Made by a program: the position numbers and the translations under genes. Shown piece after piece: positions 8,744-16,897 of a DNA stretch of 38,318 nucleotides (positions within the stretch are counted from its first letter, which is position 1; each line of letters opens with the position of its first letter). The notes beneath the pieces are model-generated. The model did not search any database and had not been told where the DNA came from. It saw nothing but the letters and a program-made list of their open reading frames with translations. The stretch spans positions 1 through 38,318 of the forward strand of contig CALNEX010000003.1 in assembly GCA_939791845.1 (NCBI GenBank), written 5' to 3'. The stretch is from an uncultured Mediterranea sp. Its GTDB lineage: Bacteria; Bacteroidota; Bacteroidia; Bacteroidales; Bacteroidaceae.

Positions 8744-8751
8744 CAAATATA
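8744..8751 (-). promoter_or_regulatory. -7 box for the acyltransferase gene, almost touching its ATG
   Basis: On the minus strand TATATTTG is followed by six bases and then ATG. With the start expected about 4 bases after the box, the 5' leader would be about 0-3 bases. Confidence 0.5.
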
Positions 8752-8772
8752 GGAAAAATCTGAGACTTTGCT

Positions 8773-8780
8773 TATCTTTG
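8773..8780 (+). promoter_or_regulatory. -7 promoter box for the nitroreductase operon
   Basis: TATCTTTG matches TAnnTTTG exactly. It lies 26 bases upstream of the ATG at 8807 and back to back with the minus-strand box at 8744. It supports the shorter nitroreductase start. Confidence 0.65.
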
Positions 8781-8806
8781 CCCCCGATTTTGTCAAAAAC
8801 ACTATT

Positions 8807-9337
8807 ATGGAAAGTTTCAGCCAACTCATCAAGCTACGCCGCAGCATGCGGCAATACACTCCGGAGGACCTGACCCAGGACCAGGTGGTGGCCCTGATGC
8901 GCGCCGCGCTGATGGCCCCCTCGTCGAAGCGCGGCAACCCCTGGCAGTTCATCCTCGTGGACGACAAGGAACTGTTGCGCCGCCTCGCCCTCTGCAAGGC
9001 ACAGGGGGCACAGTTCATAGCCGACGCCCCCCTGGCCATCGTGGTGGCGGCAGACCCCCTGGCCAGCGACGTCTGGATAGAAGACTGCGCCATCGCCGCC
9101 GCCTACATACAGTTGCAGGCCGAAGACCTGGGACTGGGCAGCTGCTGGGTGCAGGTGCGCGAACGGGCCACCGCCTCGGGCCGGCCCAGCAATGACTATG
9201 TGCATGATGTCCTCGACCTCCCGCTCCAGCTCCAGGTGCTCTGTATCCTGGCCGTCGGCCACAAGGGGATGCAGCGCAAGCCCTTCAACGAGGAACACCT
9301 GCAGTGGGAGAAGGTGCACCTCATGTCCAACCGATAA
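8807..9337 (+). CDS. NAD(P)H nitroreductase-family flavoprotein
   Basis: A 176-residue FMN-dependent oxidoreductase of the compact nitroreductase family. The N-terminal RRSMRQYTPEDL motif binds FMN phosphate; ALMAPSSKRGNPWQFILVDD and a later GLGSCWVQV are the other usual signatures. The physiological electron acceptor is unknown. Start at MESFSQLIKLRRS, because the promoter box lies inside the longer ORF. It is the first gene of a plus-strand run with the DUF2520 gene (12 bases) and kdsC; nothing visible links the chemistry of these genes. Confidence 0.9.
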   Translation: MESFSQLIKLRRSMRQYTPEDLTQDQVVALMRAALMAPSSKRGNPWQFILVDDKELLRRLALCKAQGAQFIADAPLAIVVAADPLASDVWIEDCAIAAAYIQLQAEDLGLGSCWVQVRERATASGRPSNDYVHDVLDLPLQLQVLCILAVGHKGMQRKPFNEEHLQWEKVHLMSNR

Positions 9338-9349
9338 ACCCTCCGCACC

Positions 9350-10147
9350 GTGAAACGTAGCATAGAAGACACATCCATCGTGATGGTGGGGGCCGGCAAC
9401 CTGGCCACCCACCTGGCGCGGGCCTTCTACAAGAAAGGCTTCCGCATCCTGCAAGTGTACAGCCGCACCCCCGAGTCTGCCGCCCGGCTGGCCCAGGAGG
9501 TGGAGGCAGACCCCGTCACCGACCCCGCGGCGCTGACCACGTGGGGGCGCCTCTACATCGCCGCCCTGACGGACGAGGCCCTGCCCGGCCTCATTCCGGC
9601 CCTGACCTCCGGGCGCAACCGCGCGCTCTGGGTGCACACCGCGGGCAGCCTGCCCCTGGACCTCTGGGCCGGGCACGCGGAGAGGTATGGCGTGTTCTAC
9701 CCCCTGCAGACCTTCAGCCGGCAGCACGAGGTGGACTTCGGCCGCATACCCGTCTTCGTGGAAGGCAGCGACCCGGACACCACCGCCCTGCTGCGCGCCG
9801 TGGCGGCCACCGTCTCCACCAAGGTCTACGAGGCCACCTCGGCACAGCGCCGCTACCTGCACCTGGGGGCCGTGCTGGCCTGCAACTTCACCAACCACCT
9901 CTACACCCTGGCCTCCGACCTCCTGGTGCGCCACGGCCTGCCCTTCGACGCCCTCCAGCCCCTGATAGACGAGACGGCGAGGAAGGTGCACGAGCTCTCC
10001 CCCCACCAGGCGCAGACCGGACCCGCGGCACGCGGGGACCGGCACGTCATGGACGAGCACCTGCGGCTGCTGGAGGAAGACCCCTACCTGGCGCAGGTGT
10101 ACCGCCTGCTGTCACAAGGAATAGAAGAACGCAAGAACAAGGACTGA
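9350..10147 (+). CDS. Rossmann-fold/DUF2520 dehydrogenase-like protein
   Basis: A 265-residue protein with a GTG start. The N-terminal dinucleotide-binding fold shows VMVGAGNLATHLARAF (GxGNLA), and a C-terminal helical DUF2520 domain starts about residue 130 (VFYPLQTFS) and includes LACNFTNHLYTLA. The architecture is like F420/NADP oxidoreductases and 6-phosphogluconate dehydrogenase-like proteins, but the substrate is unknown. The gene sits 12 bases after the nitroreductase gene and 15 before kdsC, so it is surely co-transcribed. It commonly lies near kdsC and maf in Bacteroidota, from memory of such genomes. Confidence 0.85.
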   Translation: MKRSIEDTSIVMVGAGNLATHLARAFYKKGFRILQVYSRTPESAARLAQEVEADPVTDPAALTTWGRLYIAALTDEALPGLIPALTSGRNRALWVHTAGSLPLDLWAGHAERYGVFYPLQTFSRQHEVDFGRIPVFVEGSDPDTTALLRAVAATVSTKVYEATSAQRRYLHLGAVLACNFTNHLYTLASDLLVRHGLPFDALQPLIDETARKVHELSPHQAQTGPAARGDRHVMDEHLRLLEEDPYLAQVYRLLSQGIEERKNKD

Positions 10148-10162
10148 ACAAAGACACTGACC

Positions 10163-10693
10163 ATGAGTACCATCAATTATGACCTCTGCCGCCTGCGCGC
10201 CCTGCTGTTCGACGTGGACGGCGTCCTCTCCGCCACCGTCATCCCCATGAGTCCCGAGGGCGAGCCCATGCGCACCGTCAACATCAAGGACGGCTACGCC
10301 CTGCAGCTGGCCGTGCGCCGCGGCCTGCACGTGGGCATCATCACCGGGGGGCGGACGGAAGCCGTGCGCAGGCGTTTCCTGTCGCTGGGCCTGGACCCCG
10401 CGGACATCTACCTGGGCTCGTCGCTCAAGGAGAAGGACTACCGTGACTTCCGCCTGCGCCACGGCCTGGCGGACGAGGAAATCGCCTTCATGGGCGATGA
10501 CATCCCGGACCTGCCCGTGCTGCGCCTCTGCGGGCTGCCCTGCTGCCCCCGCGACGCCGCGCCCGAGGTGAAGCAGGCGTGCCGCTACCTGTCGCACGCC
10601 GACGGAGGCCACGGCTGCGGCCGCGACCTGGTGGAGCAGACCCTGAAGGCGCAGCGCCTCTGGCTCTCGGACGACCAGGCGTTCGGCTGGTAA
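10163..10693 (+). CDS. kdsC: KDO-8-phosphate phosphatase (HAD family)
   Basis: Predicted to remove phosphate from 3-deoxy-D-manno-octulosonate 8-phosphate in lipopolysaccharide core synthesis, in the cytoplasm. The 176-residue length fits the small, cap-less C0 HAD subfamily. Motif I is [10 protein letters not shown] (nucleophile and acid Asp at about 17 and 19), motif II is IITGG, motif III Lys lies in SLKEKDY, and motif IV is [10 protein letters not shown]. It overlaps no neighbour, lying 15 bases after the DUF2520 gene. The 3' side is followed at once by the 23-bp-pitch repeat array, then maf. The subfamily also includes related HAD phosphatases, so substrate is inferred. Confidence 0.88.
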   Translation: MSTINYDLCRLRALLFDVDGVLSATVIPMSPEGEPMRTVNIKDGYALQLAVRRGLHVGIITGGRTEAVRRRFLSLGLDPADIYLGSSLKEKDYRDFRLRHGLADEEIAFMGDDIPDLPVLRLCGLPCCPRDAAPEVKQACRYLSHADGGHGCGRDLVEQTLKAQRLWLSDDQAFGW

Positions 10694-10729
10694 TGTGCGT
10701 GCCGGGGGCTCCATGAAGCCGCCGGTTGC

Positions 10730-10835
10730 CACTCTATGGAGTTGTCCTCGACAACTCTATGGAGTTATTTAATATGACTCTATAGAGTTTTCGGCACAAA
10801 CTCTATGGAGTTCTAATTTGCAACTCCATGGAGTT
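10730..10835. repeat. Five 14-bp dyads at an exact 23-bp pitch
   Basis: Between kdsC and maf the core AACTCTATGGAGTT (with small changes: TATA or CATG centres, C or G at the first base) starts at 10730, 10753, 10776, 10799 and 10822. Each core is an AACTC/GAGTT stem with a 4-base loop. The four 9-base spacers (GTCCTCGAC, ATTTAATAT, TTCGGCACA, CTAATTTGC) are unrelated to each other. Neighbouring arms can also pair across spacers (for example GTTGTC-CTC-GACAAC), so alternative RNA folds are possible. Confidence 0.9.
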
Positions 10836-10883
10836 GCAGCCGCCCCCTCCACGGGGTGAAACGTGCTTGAACCAAGACACGAC

Positions 10884-10914
10884 GACGGCCTGCGCAAGGG
10901 TGTGGCAGGCCGTC
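10884..10914. other. Hairpin upstream of maf
   Basis: GACGGCCTGC pairs perfectly with GCAGGCCGTC over an 11-base loop. There is no T-run, so termination is doubtful; it may separate kdsC from maf or act in the maf leader. Confidence 0.5.
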
Positions 10915-10951
10915 ACTGTATGCAATGAATCATCTTAATTTCCCAAGAAAT

Positions 10952-11542
10952 ATGCTTGACAATCTGAAGAATTACCGCATCGTCCTCGCGAGCCAGTCGC
11001 CCCGCCGCAAGGAACTGCTGGCGGGCCTGGGGCTGGAGTTTGAGACGCGCGTCCTGCCGGACGTGGACGAGTCCTTTCCCCCCGGCCTGGCGGGCGGCGA
11101 CATCCCGCTGTTCATAGCGCGCGAGAAGGCGGAAGCCTACCGCCCGTCCCTCGGGGCGGACGAGCTGCTCATCACGGCGGACACCATCGTGTGGCTGGGG
11201 GGCGAGGTGCTGGGCAAGCCCGCGGACCGGGCGGACGCCCTGCGGATGCTGCGCCTGCTGTCCGGGCGGACGCACGAGGTGCACACCGGGGTGTGCCTGA
11301 CGGCGGCGGGCTGGCAACGCGCCTTCACGGCCCGCACCGAGGTGCGCTTCTCCCCGCTGGAGGAGGAGGAGCTGACCTGGTACGTGGACCGCTTCCGCCC
11401 CTTCGACAAGGCCGGGGCCTATGGCGTGCAGGAGTGGATAGGCTACGTGGGGGTGGAGCACATCGCGGGCAGTTACTACAACGTCATGGGCCTGCCGGTG
11501 CAGCGGCTGTACAGGGAGCTGAGGCAGGTGCCGGCGCTTTAG
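10952..11542 (+). CDS. maf: Maf-family nucleoside triphosphate pyrophosphatase
   Basis: Hydrolyses non-canonical or modified nucleoside triphosphates (dTTP/UTP-type Maf) to monophosphates, a house-cleaning role. The 196-residue protein opens with IVLASQSPRRKELL (S-x-S-P-R-R signature). It carries FIAREKAEAY, the ITADTIVWLGGEVLGKP catalytic region, and ends GSYYNVMGLPVQRL. I chose MLDNLKNYRI, which fits the family N-terminus; an in-frame ATG nine codons earlier (10925) is possible. It follows kdsC after 258 bases that hold the dyad array and a hairpin. Its 3' end overlaps the 3' end of the convergent TPR gene by 4 bases. Confidence 0.93.
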   Translation: MLDNLKNYRIVLASQSPRRKELLAGLGLEFETRVLPDVDESFPPGLAGGDIPLFIAREKAEAYRPSLGADELLITADTIVWLGGEVLGKPADRADALRMLRLLSGRTHEVHTGVCLTAAGWQRAFTARTEVRFSPLEEEELTWYVDRFRPFDKAGAYGVQEWIGYVGVEHIAGSYYNVMGLPVQRLYRELRQVPAL

Positions 11543-13728
11543 AGGACGAGGTCCATGATGAGCGGCATGTCGTCCGGCTTCACTCCCAGCTCGCGCAGGG
11601 TGTTGCGGTCGTGGAAGAAGGCTTTCCGCAGCTTGGCGTGGCTGCCGTAGAGGCTGGCGGCCCGGCGGTAGCATTGTGCTGCCCGGGCCGGGTCGGCGGT
11701 GACGAGGTGCACGTGCCCCAGGTTCAGCCAGTCGTCGGCGGTGCGCTCCTGCTCCGGTATGCGGTCGTAGTATTTGGCGGCCTGTTCGTTCTTGCCCAGC
11801 ATGAGGGCGCACCAGGCAATGCCTCTCCAGGCGCGGAGGCTGTGTTCCTCGCCCAGGTCCACGCGGAAGAAGTATCCCTGCGCCTCCTCGTAGAGCTGCA
11901 TGGCCAGGTGGCAGATGGCCTGGTGGTAGGTCATGTCGAGGTCGTCGGGGCAAATGCGGAGTATGCGCTCGTAGGTCAGCAGGGCTTCGTCATATTGTCC
12001 CAGCATGCGGTGGCAGGTGGCCAAGTGGCGCAGGTTCCAGAGGCTGTCCGGCTTGATGTCGTCCGCAGCCTCGTAGGCGAAGATGGCTCCCTGGTAGTCC
12101 TTCTGCTTCTGGCGGCAGAGGCCGATGCGCTGGTAGGTCTCGGCGTTGGGTTCTTCCAGGTCGTCCAGCCGTTCGTAGACGTCCTTGGCCTGCTCCCAGC
12201 GTTGCTGTCGGATGAGGAGCCCGCCCACCTGGCGCATCAGCGGCTGCTGCTCCAGGATGAGGGCGAGGATTTCCCCGGCGTAGGGGTCCATGTTGTCGCA
12301 GAAGGGGTCATGGAAGTCGGCCTTGCGGCGGAAGAGCTTGAAGAAGCGGTAGAGGTCGTGGATATACTGTCTGCTGACCGTTTCGGGTTCCCGGGCGTTT
12401 TCGGTCAGGAGTGCGTAGCGTTCCTCGTCGATGGGCACGTTTCCGTACTGCCGGTTCATCTCGGCCAGCATCATCTCCCGCTGGGGGGCCGGGAGGTGCT
12501 GCATCATGAGCGTGATGGAGTATTTGTCGCTGTTGCAGGCCACGCCTCCGTCCAGCATGGGCTTGAGGATGTTTCCCGGCCCGTCCACCTGGCTCAGTAT
12601 GGAGGCCACGGCGGAGTGTCCGGGGTCGAAGGGCAGGAACCAGTTGGGCATCTCTTGGAAGAAGGGGAAGGCTTTGAGGTTCTTGAACGTGCTCATGAAG
12701 ACGTCGTTTCCTTCCAGCTGGAGGTCGTTCATCTCTCGGAGTGTGTCGGTCAGTCCTGTCTTGTCCAGTGCCTCGTCCCAGTCGGGGTTGATGTCTGCTT
12801 CCTCCTTTTCGGGCCCGAAGCTTAGCCTGCGGAAGAGGTCTTTGTTCTTCATGACCACGGGCATGATTTCTTCCTGCATCTTTCGGTCGATGCGTGCCGT
12901 GTCGCGGCTTCGCAAGAGTTGGATGATGACGGTGTTCATGCGCCGGGCCAGGTCGTATTTCCTCTCGTGTATGCAGATGAGGTCGCAGAGGTCCTTGTAG
13001 TCGTCCACCCGTTTCCCCCAGTGCATGAGGGCCAGGGTGAGCCCCACGAGTGCCCGCTCGCTCACGTCGGGGTCCATCGGGAGTGTGGCCGTGAGCAACC
13101 ATTGCACCTTGGCGGGGTCCAGTATCTCGAGGAGGCTCATGCCCACCGCGCTTGTCATGAGGCAGAGAGCCTGGGCCGGGACGCCGGGAGTCTCCAGCCA
13201 TTGGCGTGCCTGCTGTGAGTCTTCGGCGGTCCAGGGGTCGGCGGTCCAGATGTCGATGAAGAACTGCCTGGCGCTCGCCTCATAGGTGTGCAGGAGTTCG
13301 TCGGGGACGTTTCCGTTGTGCGGCGGCAGTTGGCAGAGTGCGATGTTGTCTGCCTGGTTTTGCAGGATGTTCAGCCAGCCTTCGATGGATGATGACTTCT
13401 GCTGGTGTGCGCGCAGCCTCCTTTGCTCGTGGTAGTAGGCAGGCGATACCTTGTCGAGTGCGAACAGTCGGGCGAGGTCGGCCAGTTCCCGGAGCTCGAG
13501 GCAGAGTCGGCGGTGGAGTTTCGGGCGTTGCGGGTCGTTGGTGCCTTGTTCCAGGTACTCCAGCATGTAGTTGTAGGAAATCTTGTTTTGTTCCAGGTGC
13601 TCGGTCAGGTCCCAGTAGGCGGACTGTTCCGCGAGTGTCTGGAGTTGTGCCTGGGCTTCTTTGAGCCGTTTTTGTTCGATGAGGGCCATGATGCTCTCAT
13701 GCAGTTGGTTGATGGATGCTTCGTTCAT
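11539..13728 (-). CDS. Large tetratricopeptide-repeat protein
   Basis: A 729-residue protein without signal peptide or membrane segments. The C-terminal 250 residues hold TPR-like helical pairs, e.g. DVYERLDDLEEPNAETYQRIG, then GQYDEALLTYERILRICPDD, then NEQAAKYYDRIPEQERTADDW. The N-terminal two thirds are helical without recognisable motifs. Such cytoplasmic TPR proteins are frequent in Bacteroidales; a scaffold role is likely but no partner can be named. It lies 32 bases after the porin gene on the same strand and probably shares its transcript. Its 3' end overlaps maf by 4 bases, tail to tail. Confidence 0.85.
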   Translation of the reverse strand: MNEASINQLHESIMALIEQKRLKEAQAQLQTLAEQSAYWDLTEHLEQNKISYNYMLEYLEQGTNDPQRPKLHRRLCLELRELADLARLFALDKVSPAYYHEQRRLRAHQQKSSSIEGWLNILQNQADNIALCQLPPHNGNVPDELLHTYEASARQFFIDIWTADPWTAEDSQQARQWLETPGVPAQALCLMTSAVGMSLLEILDPAKVQWLLTATLPMDPDVSERALVGLTLALMHWGKRVDDYKDLCDLICIHERKYDLARRMNTVIIQLLRSRDTARIDRKMQEEIMPVVMKNKDLFRRLSFGPEKEEADINPDWDEALDKTGLTDTLREMNDLQLEGNDVFMSTFKNLKAFPFFQEMPNWFLPFDPGHSAVASILSQVDGPGNILKPMLDGGVACNSDKYSITLMMQHLPAPQREMMLAEMNRQYGNVPIDEERYALLTENAREPETVSRQYIHDLYRFFKLFRRKADFHDPFCDNMDPYAGEILALILEQQPLMRQVGGLLIRQQRWEQAKDVYERLDDLEEPNAETYQRIGLCRQKQKDYQGAIFAYEAADDIKPDSLWNLRHLATCHRMLGQYDEALLTYERILRICPDDLDMTYHQAICHLAMQLYEEAQGYFFRVDLGEEHSLRAWRGIAWCALMLGKNEQAAKYYDRIPEQERTADDWLNLGHVHLVTADPARAAQCYRRAASLYGSHAKLRKAFFHDRNTLRELGVKPDDMPLIMDLVL

Positions 13729-13760
13729 GGGTATGTCAGGGGGTATGGTTTATGTGTATG

Positions 13761-14798
13761 TCAGAATCTCACTTGCACCTGCGCCTGCACGAGGTTTGAG
13801 GCGTCGCGCAGCTTGGGGTCGCGGTAGGTGTATTGCAGTTGCAGGCGGCATTTGGGGTAGAACCACCACTGCACGCCGGCCACGTAGTTGGTCTGCTTGT
13901 CCTCCAGGGTCTTGTTGCGGTTGAAGTAGTCGTAGGAGGCGATGATGTCGAAGGAGGGGAGCACGTGTGCGGACAGGGTGAGGTAGTAGCCGTCGCTTCG
14001 GACGTTTCCGTCCTTTCCGTGCAGGTATTCCGTTCGGATGTCTATGGGCTTGAAGTGCAGTTTGGCCCCGGCTGCCCAGCGGTTGCGGTCATAGTTTTGC
14101 CCCACGGCAATGTCCGGGTTGACAGCCGACGTGGCCACGGCGCAGCCTTTTCCTTTGATGAAGGATCCTCCCACGCTGAGCCATGAGAGGGGGTTTACCA
14201 GGAGCGAGCCCACGATGTCTTTCTGGTTATTGGCGTCCTTGCGGTTGATGCCTTGCCCGTTCATCAGTCCCACGTTGTAGGTGATGAGCTTGTCAAACAG
14301 GTCTCCGTAGACCAGGAGTCCTATGTCTCGTCCCGTGTGCGAGCCGTACAAGGGGTCGCTTCCGTCATAGCCCGAGAGGTAGTTCACTGCCTGTGAGTTG
14401 CAGTTGATGAGTTCGAGGTTGCAGGGAGACATGGGGTTCTCGAAGGAGAACATGGTCTTGAACTCTCCGACGCGCACTGTCAGCTCCGGTAGGAACTTGT
14501 ACTCTGTGTAGGCTTCCAGTATCTTGCCGGTGTTGGCGAAGCTGTACATGAAGTAGCAGGACCACTTGTCCGTTATCTTGCCCCGCACCATCATGATGGC
14601 CCGCTTGACCTCGAAGGTATTGGCCTTGGCTCCTTCGGTGTCGTCGTAGGTGTAGGCCAGCTGGGCGTATCCTTCCAGGGTGAGTCTGTCTTTCAGTGTG
14701 TTTACTACTTTGTTTACGTTGTTTTTGTTCTCCTCTTGTGCCTGAGCCAGGGTTGCCGTCAAGGCTAGCAGGAGGAGTGTGATGAGTGTTTTCTTCAT
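13761..14798 (-). CDS. Outer-membrane porin, OprO/OprP-like
   Basis: A 345-residue protein with a signal peptide (MKKTLITLLLLALTATLAQAQ). It continues as a beta-barrel with alternating strands, such as LTLEGYAQLAYTYDD, IMMVRGKITDKWSCYFMYSFANTG and LPELTVRVGEFKTMFSFENPMSP, and ends with an outer-membrane C-terminus, QAQVQVRF. The pattern fits the phosphate-selective porin O/P family; ion specificity cannot be read from sequence. It lies downstream of pgk but is separated from it by a terminator hairpin. No clear -7 box is visible in the 70-base gap, so expression may depend on partial read-through from pgk. Confidence 0.88.
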   Translation of the reverse strand: MKKTLITLLLLALTATLAQAQEENKNNVNKVVNTLKDRLTLEGYAQLAYTYDDTEGAKANTFEVKRAIMMVRGKITDKWSCYFMYSFANTGKILEAYTEYKFLPELTVRVGEFKTMFSFENPMSPCNLELINCNSQAVNYLSGYDGSDPLYGSHTGRDIGLLVYGDLFDKLITYNVGLMNGQGINRKDANNQKDIVGSLLVNPLSWLSVGGSFIKGKGCAVATSAVNPDIAVGQNYDRNRWAAGAKLHFKPIDIRTEYLHGKDGNVRSDGYYLTLSAHVLPSFDIIASYDYFNRNKTLEDKQTNYVAGVQWWFYPKCRLQLQYTYRDPKLRDASNLVQAQVQVRF

Positions 14799-14813
14799 AA
14801 TGCAAGTAAAAAC

Positions 14814-14850
14814 AAAGGCAATCCGTAGGCGTTGCCGTCGGATTGCCTTT
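14814..14850 (-). terminator. Terminator after pgk
   Basis: On the minus strand AAAGGCAATCCG pairs with CGGATTGCCTTT over a 13-base loop and is followed by GTTTTTA. It lies 21 bases beyond the pgk stop and just before the porin ATG. Confidence 0.8.
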
Positions 14851-14870
14851 GGGGTAAGTGATGTGAATCT

Positions 14871-16127
14871 TTATTCGTTGATGGCTGCAATGCCCGGGAG
14901 CACCTTGCCTTCGATGGCCTCCAGGAGTGCGCCGCCGCCCGTGGATACATAGGATACTTCCTTGGCCAAGCCGAACTTGTTGATGCAAGCCACGGAGTCA
15001 CCGCCTCCTACCAGCGAGAAGGCGCCGTTCTTGGTAGCCTCCACGATGGCCTCGGCCACTGCGCGTGAGCCGTGCGTGAAGTTTTCGAACTCGAACACGC
15101 CCGTGGGGCCGTTCCACAAGATGGTCTTGGAGCTCTTGATGACGTTGGCGAAGAGTTCTTCCGTCTTCGGGCCTATGTCAAGTCCTTCCCAACCGTCGGG
15201 GATTTCGTTGACGTTGCAGAACTGCGTGTTGGCATCGTTGGAGAAGGAGTCGGCCACCTTGGCATCCACGGCCAATACCATGTTGACACCTTTGTCCTTG
15301 GCCTTCTTGAGCAGGTCGAGGGCCAGGTCAAGCTTGTCGTCCTCGCAGATGGAGAGGCCTACCTTGCCGCCCAGGGCCTTGGTGAAGGTGTAGGTCATGC
15401 CGCCGGCGATGATGAGGTTGTCCACCTTGTTCAGCAGGTTCTCGATGATTTCAATCTTGGAGGATACCTTCGAACCACCCATGATGGCGGTGAACGGGCG
15501 CTGGATGTCGTTCAGCACCTTGTCCACGGCCTTCACTTCCTTTTCCATCAGGTAACCGAACATCTTGTGGTCCTTGTCGAAGTACTTGGCGATGAGGGCC
15601 GTGGAGGCGTGTGCGCGGTGAGCCGTGCCGAAAGCGTCGTTTACGTAGCAGTCGGCATACGAAGCCAGCTTCTTGGTGAATTCCTTCTGGCTTTCCTTGA
15701 CGGCCTTCTTGGCAGCAGCCTTCTCTTCGTCCGTGGCGTCATCGGCCAGGCCGCGGGGCTTGCCTTCTTCCTCGGCATAGAAGCGGAGATTTTCCAGCAC
15801 CAGCACTTCACCCGGCTTCAGGGCTGCGGCCTTTACGGCAGCTTCCTCGCCCATGCAGTCGTTGGCGAATTGAGGCTCGACGCCCAGCAGTTCGCTCAGG
15901 TGCTTCAGGATGTGTTTCAGGGAGAACTTGTCAGCCACGCCTTTCGGACGACCCAGGTGAGAACCGATGATGACGCTGCCACCGTCGGCCAGGATTTTCT
16001 TCAGTGTGGGAAGGGCGGCACGCATACGGGTGTCATCAGTGATGTTGAAGTTCTCGTCCAGGGGCACATTGAAATCCACGCGGACGAATGCCTTTTTACC
16101 GGCAAAGTTAAATTGATCGATTGTCAT
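14871..16127 (-). CDS. pgk: Phosphoglycerate kinase
   Basis: Converts 1,3-bisphosphoglycerate and ADP to 3-phosphoglycerate and ATP in glycolysis. The 418 residues match the bacterial family. Visible signatures: [13 protein letters not shown] and the substrate-binding [11 protein letters not shown] in the N-domain. The C-domain has [13 protein letters not shown], the nucleotide region [27 protein letters not shown], and the terminal [20 protein letters not shown]. It carries its own promoter (-7 box 16177-16184) and a strong terminator downstream. Monocistronic or weakly coupled to the porin. Confidence 0.98.
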   Translation of the reverse strand: MTIDQFNFAGKKAFVRVDFNVPLDENFNITDDTRMRAALPTLKKILADGGSVIIGSHLGRPKGVADKFSLKHILKHLSELLGVEPQFANDCMGEEAAVKAAALKPGEVLVLENLRFYAEEEGKPRGLADDATDEEKAAAKKAVKESQKEFTKKLASYADCYVNDAFGTAHRAHASTALIAKYFDKDHKMFGYLMEKEVKAVDKVLNDIQRPFTAIMGGSKVSSKIEIIENLLNKVDNLIIAGGMTYTFTKALGGKVGLSICEDDKLDLALDLLKKAKDKGVNMVLAVDAKVADSFSNDANTQFCNVNEIPDGWEGLDIGPKTEELFANVIKSSKTILWNGPTGVFEFENFTHGSRAVAEAIVEATKNGAFSLVGGGDSVACINKFGLAKEVSYVSTGGGALLEAIEGKVLPGIAAINE

Positions 16128-16176
16128 AACTTTATATTTTTAGATTAAAAGTGTAACTTCTTTCCTTTCGTTGCCG

Positions 16177-16205
16177 CAAAGTTAGCATTTATTTCTTTTG
16201 GCCAA
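16177..16205 (-). promoter_or_regulatory. Promoter of pgk (-33 TTGG, -7 TAACTTTG)
   Basis: On the minus strand TTGG (16202-16205) is followed after 17 bases by TAACTTTG (16177-16184), both close to the Bacteroidota consensus. Leader about 45 bases. Confidence 0.65.
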
Positions 16206-16222
16206 TATAAAAAAACCTTATT

Positions 16223-16897
16223 TTATTCGCTTTCTTTGTCAGCTTCCGGCCGAATCTTGTATTTTTGTTCATAATGTTTGCAGAACAGGCGGAGTCCGCA
16301 GGCATCACATTGAGGCGTACGGGCTTGGCAAGTGTAGCGTCCATGCAGGATGAGCCAATGGTGTGCGATGGGGATGTCTGCCTCCGGGATGTTCTTCACC
16401 AGCTCTTTCTCCACACTGAAGGGGGTGGTGCATCGGTCGTTCACCAAGCCCAGGCGGTGGCTGACGCGAAACACGTGGGTATCCACCGCCATGGCCGCCT
16501 TATTGAAGGCCACAGACTGGATGACATTGGCCGTCTTGCGTCCCACGCCGGGTAGCTTCAGCAGGTTGTCCATCGTGTCGGGCACCTGCCCGTTGAAGTC
16601 TGTCAGCAGCATGCGGGCCATGCCCACCAGGTGCTTGGCTTTGTTGTTGGGGTAAGACACGCTTCGGATGTATTCGAATACGGCTTCGGGGGTGGCCGCT
16701 GCCAAGACCTCGGGGGTGGGGAAAGCCTCGTAAAGGGCGGGAGTCACCATGTTTACCCGCTTGTCCGTGCATTGGGCGGAGAGTATGACCGCTATCAGCA
16801 GTTGGAAAGGATTCTCGTAGTGCAATTCCGTTTCGGCCACGGGCACGTTTTCGCGAAACCAAGCCAGTATCTTGTCATATCTTTCTTTTTTTCTCAT
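16223..16897 (-). CDS. nth: Endonuclease III
   Basis: Base-excision repair glycosylase/AP lyase that removes oxidised pyrimidines. The 224-residue protein has the helix-hairpin-helix LPGVGRKTANVI (catalytic Lys), the catalytic Asp in VDTHVFRVSHRLG, and the [4Fe-4S] ligands C-x6-C-x2-C-x5-C in CQARTPQCDACGLRLFC. Length and all key residues are normal. The start codon overlaps the stop of the upstream MFS gene as ATGA, indicating translational coupling in a pheS-MFS-nth operon. Confidence 0.97.
   Translation of the reverse strand: MRKKERYDKILAWFRENVPVAETELHYENPFQLLIAVILSAQCTDKRVNMVTPALYEAFPTPEVLAAATPEAVFEYIRSVSYPNNKAKHLVGMARMLLTDFNGQVPDTMDNLLKLPGVGRKTANVIQSVAFNKAAMAVDTHVFRVSHRLGLVNDRCTTPFSVEKELVKNIPEADIPIAHHWLILHGRYTCQARTPQCDACGLRLFCKHYEQKYKIRPEADKESE

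Noticed and set aside
6551-8752. 733-codon plus-strand ORF
   Set aside because: Runs out of frame through the DUF5686 gene and antisense through the acyltransferase gene; proline/arginine/alanine-rich noise.
10730-10835. CRISPR array
   Set aside because: Repeats are 14 bp and spacers 9 bp, far below CRISPR sizes; no cas genes in the window.
11191-12825. 544-codon plus-strand ORF
   Set aside because: Shadow of maf in another frame, then antisense of the TPR gene.
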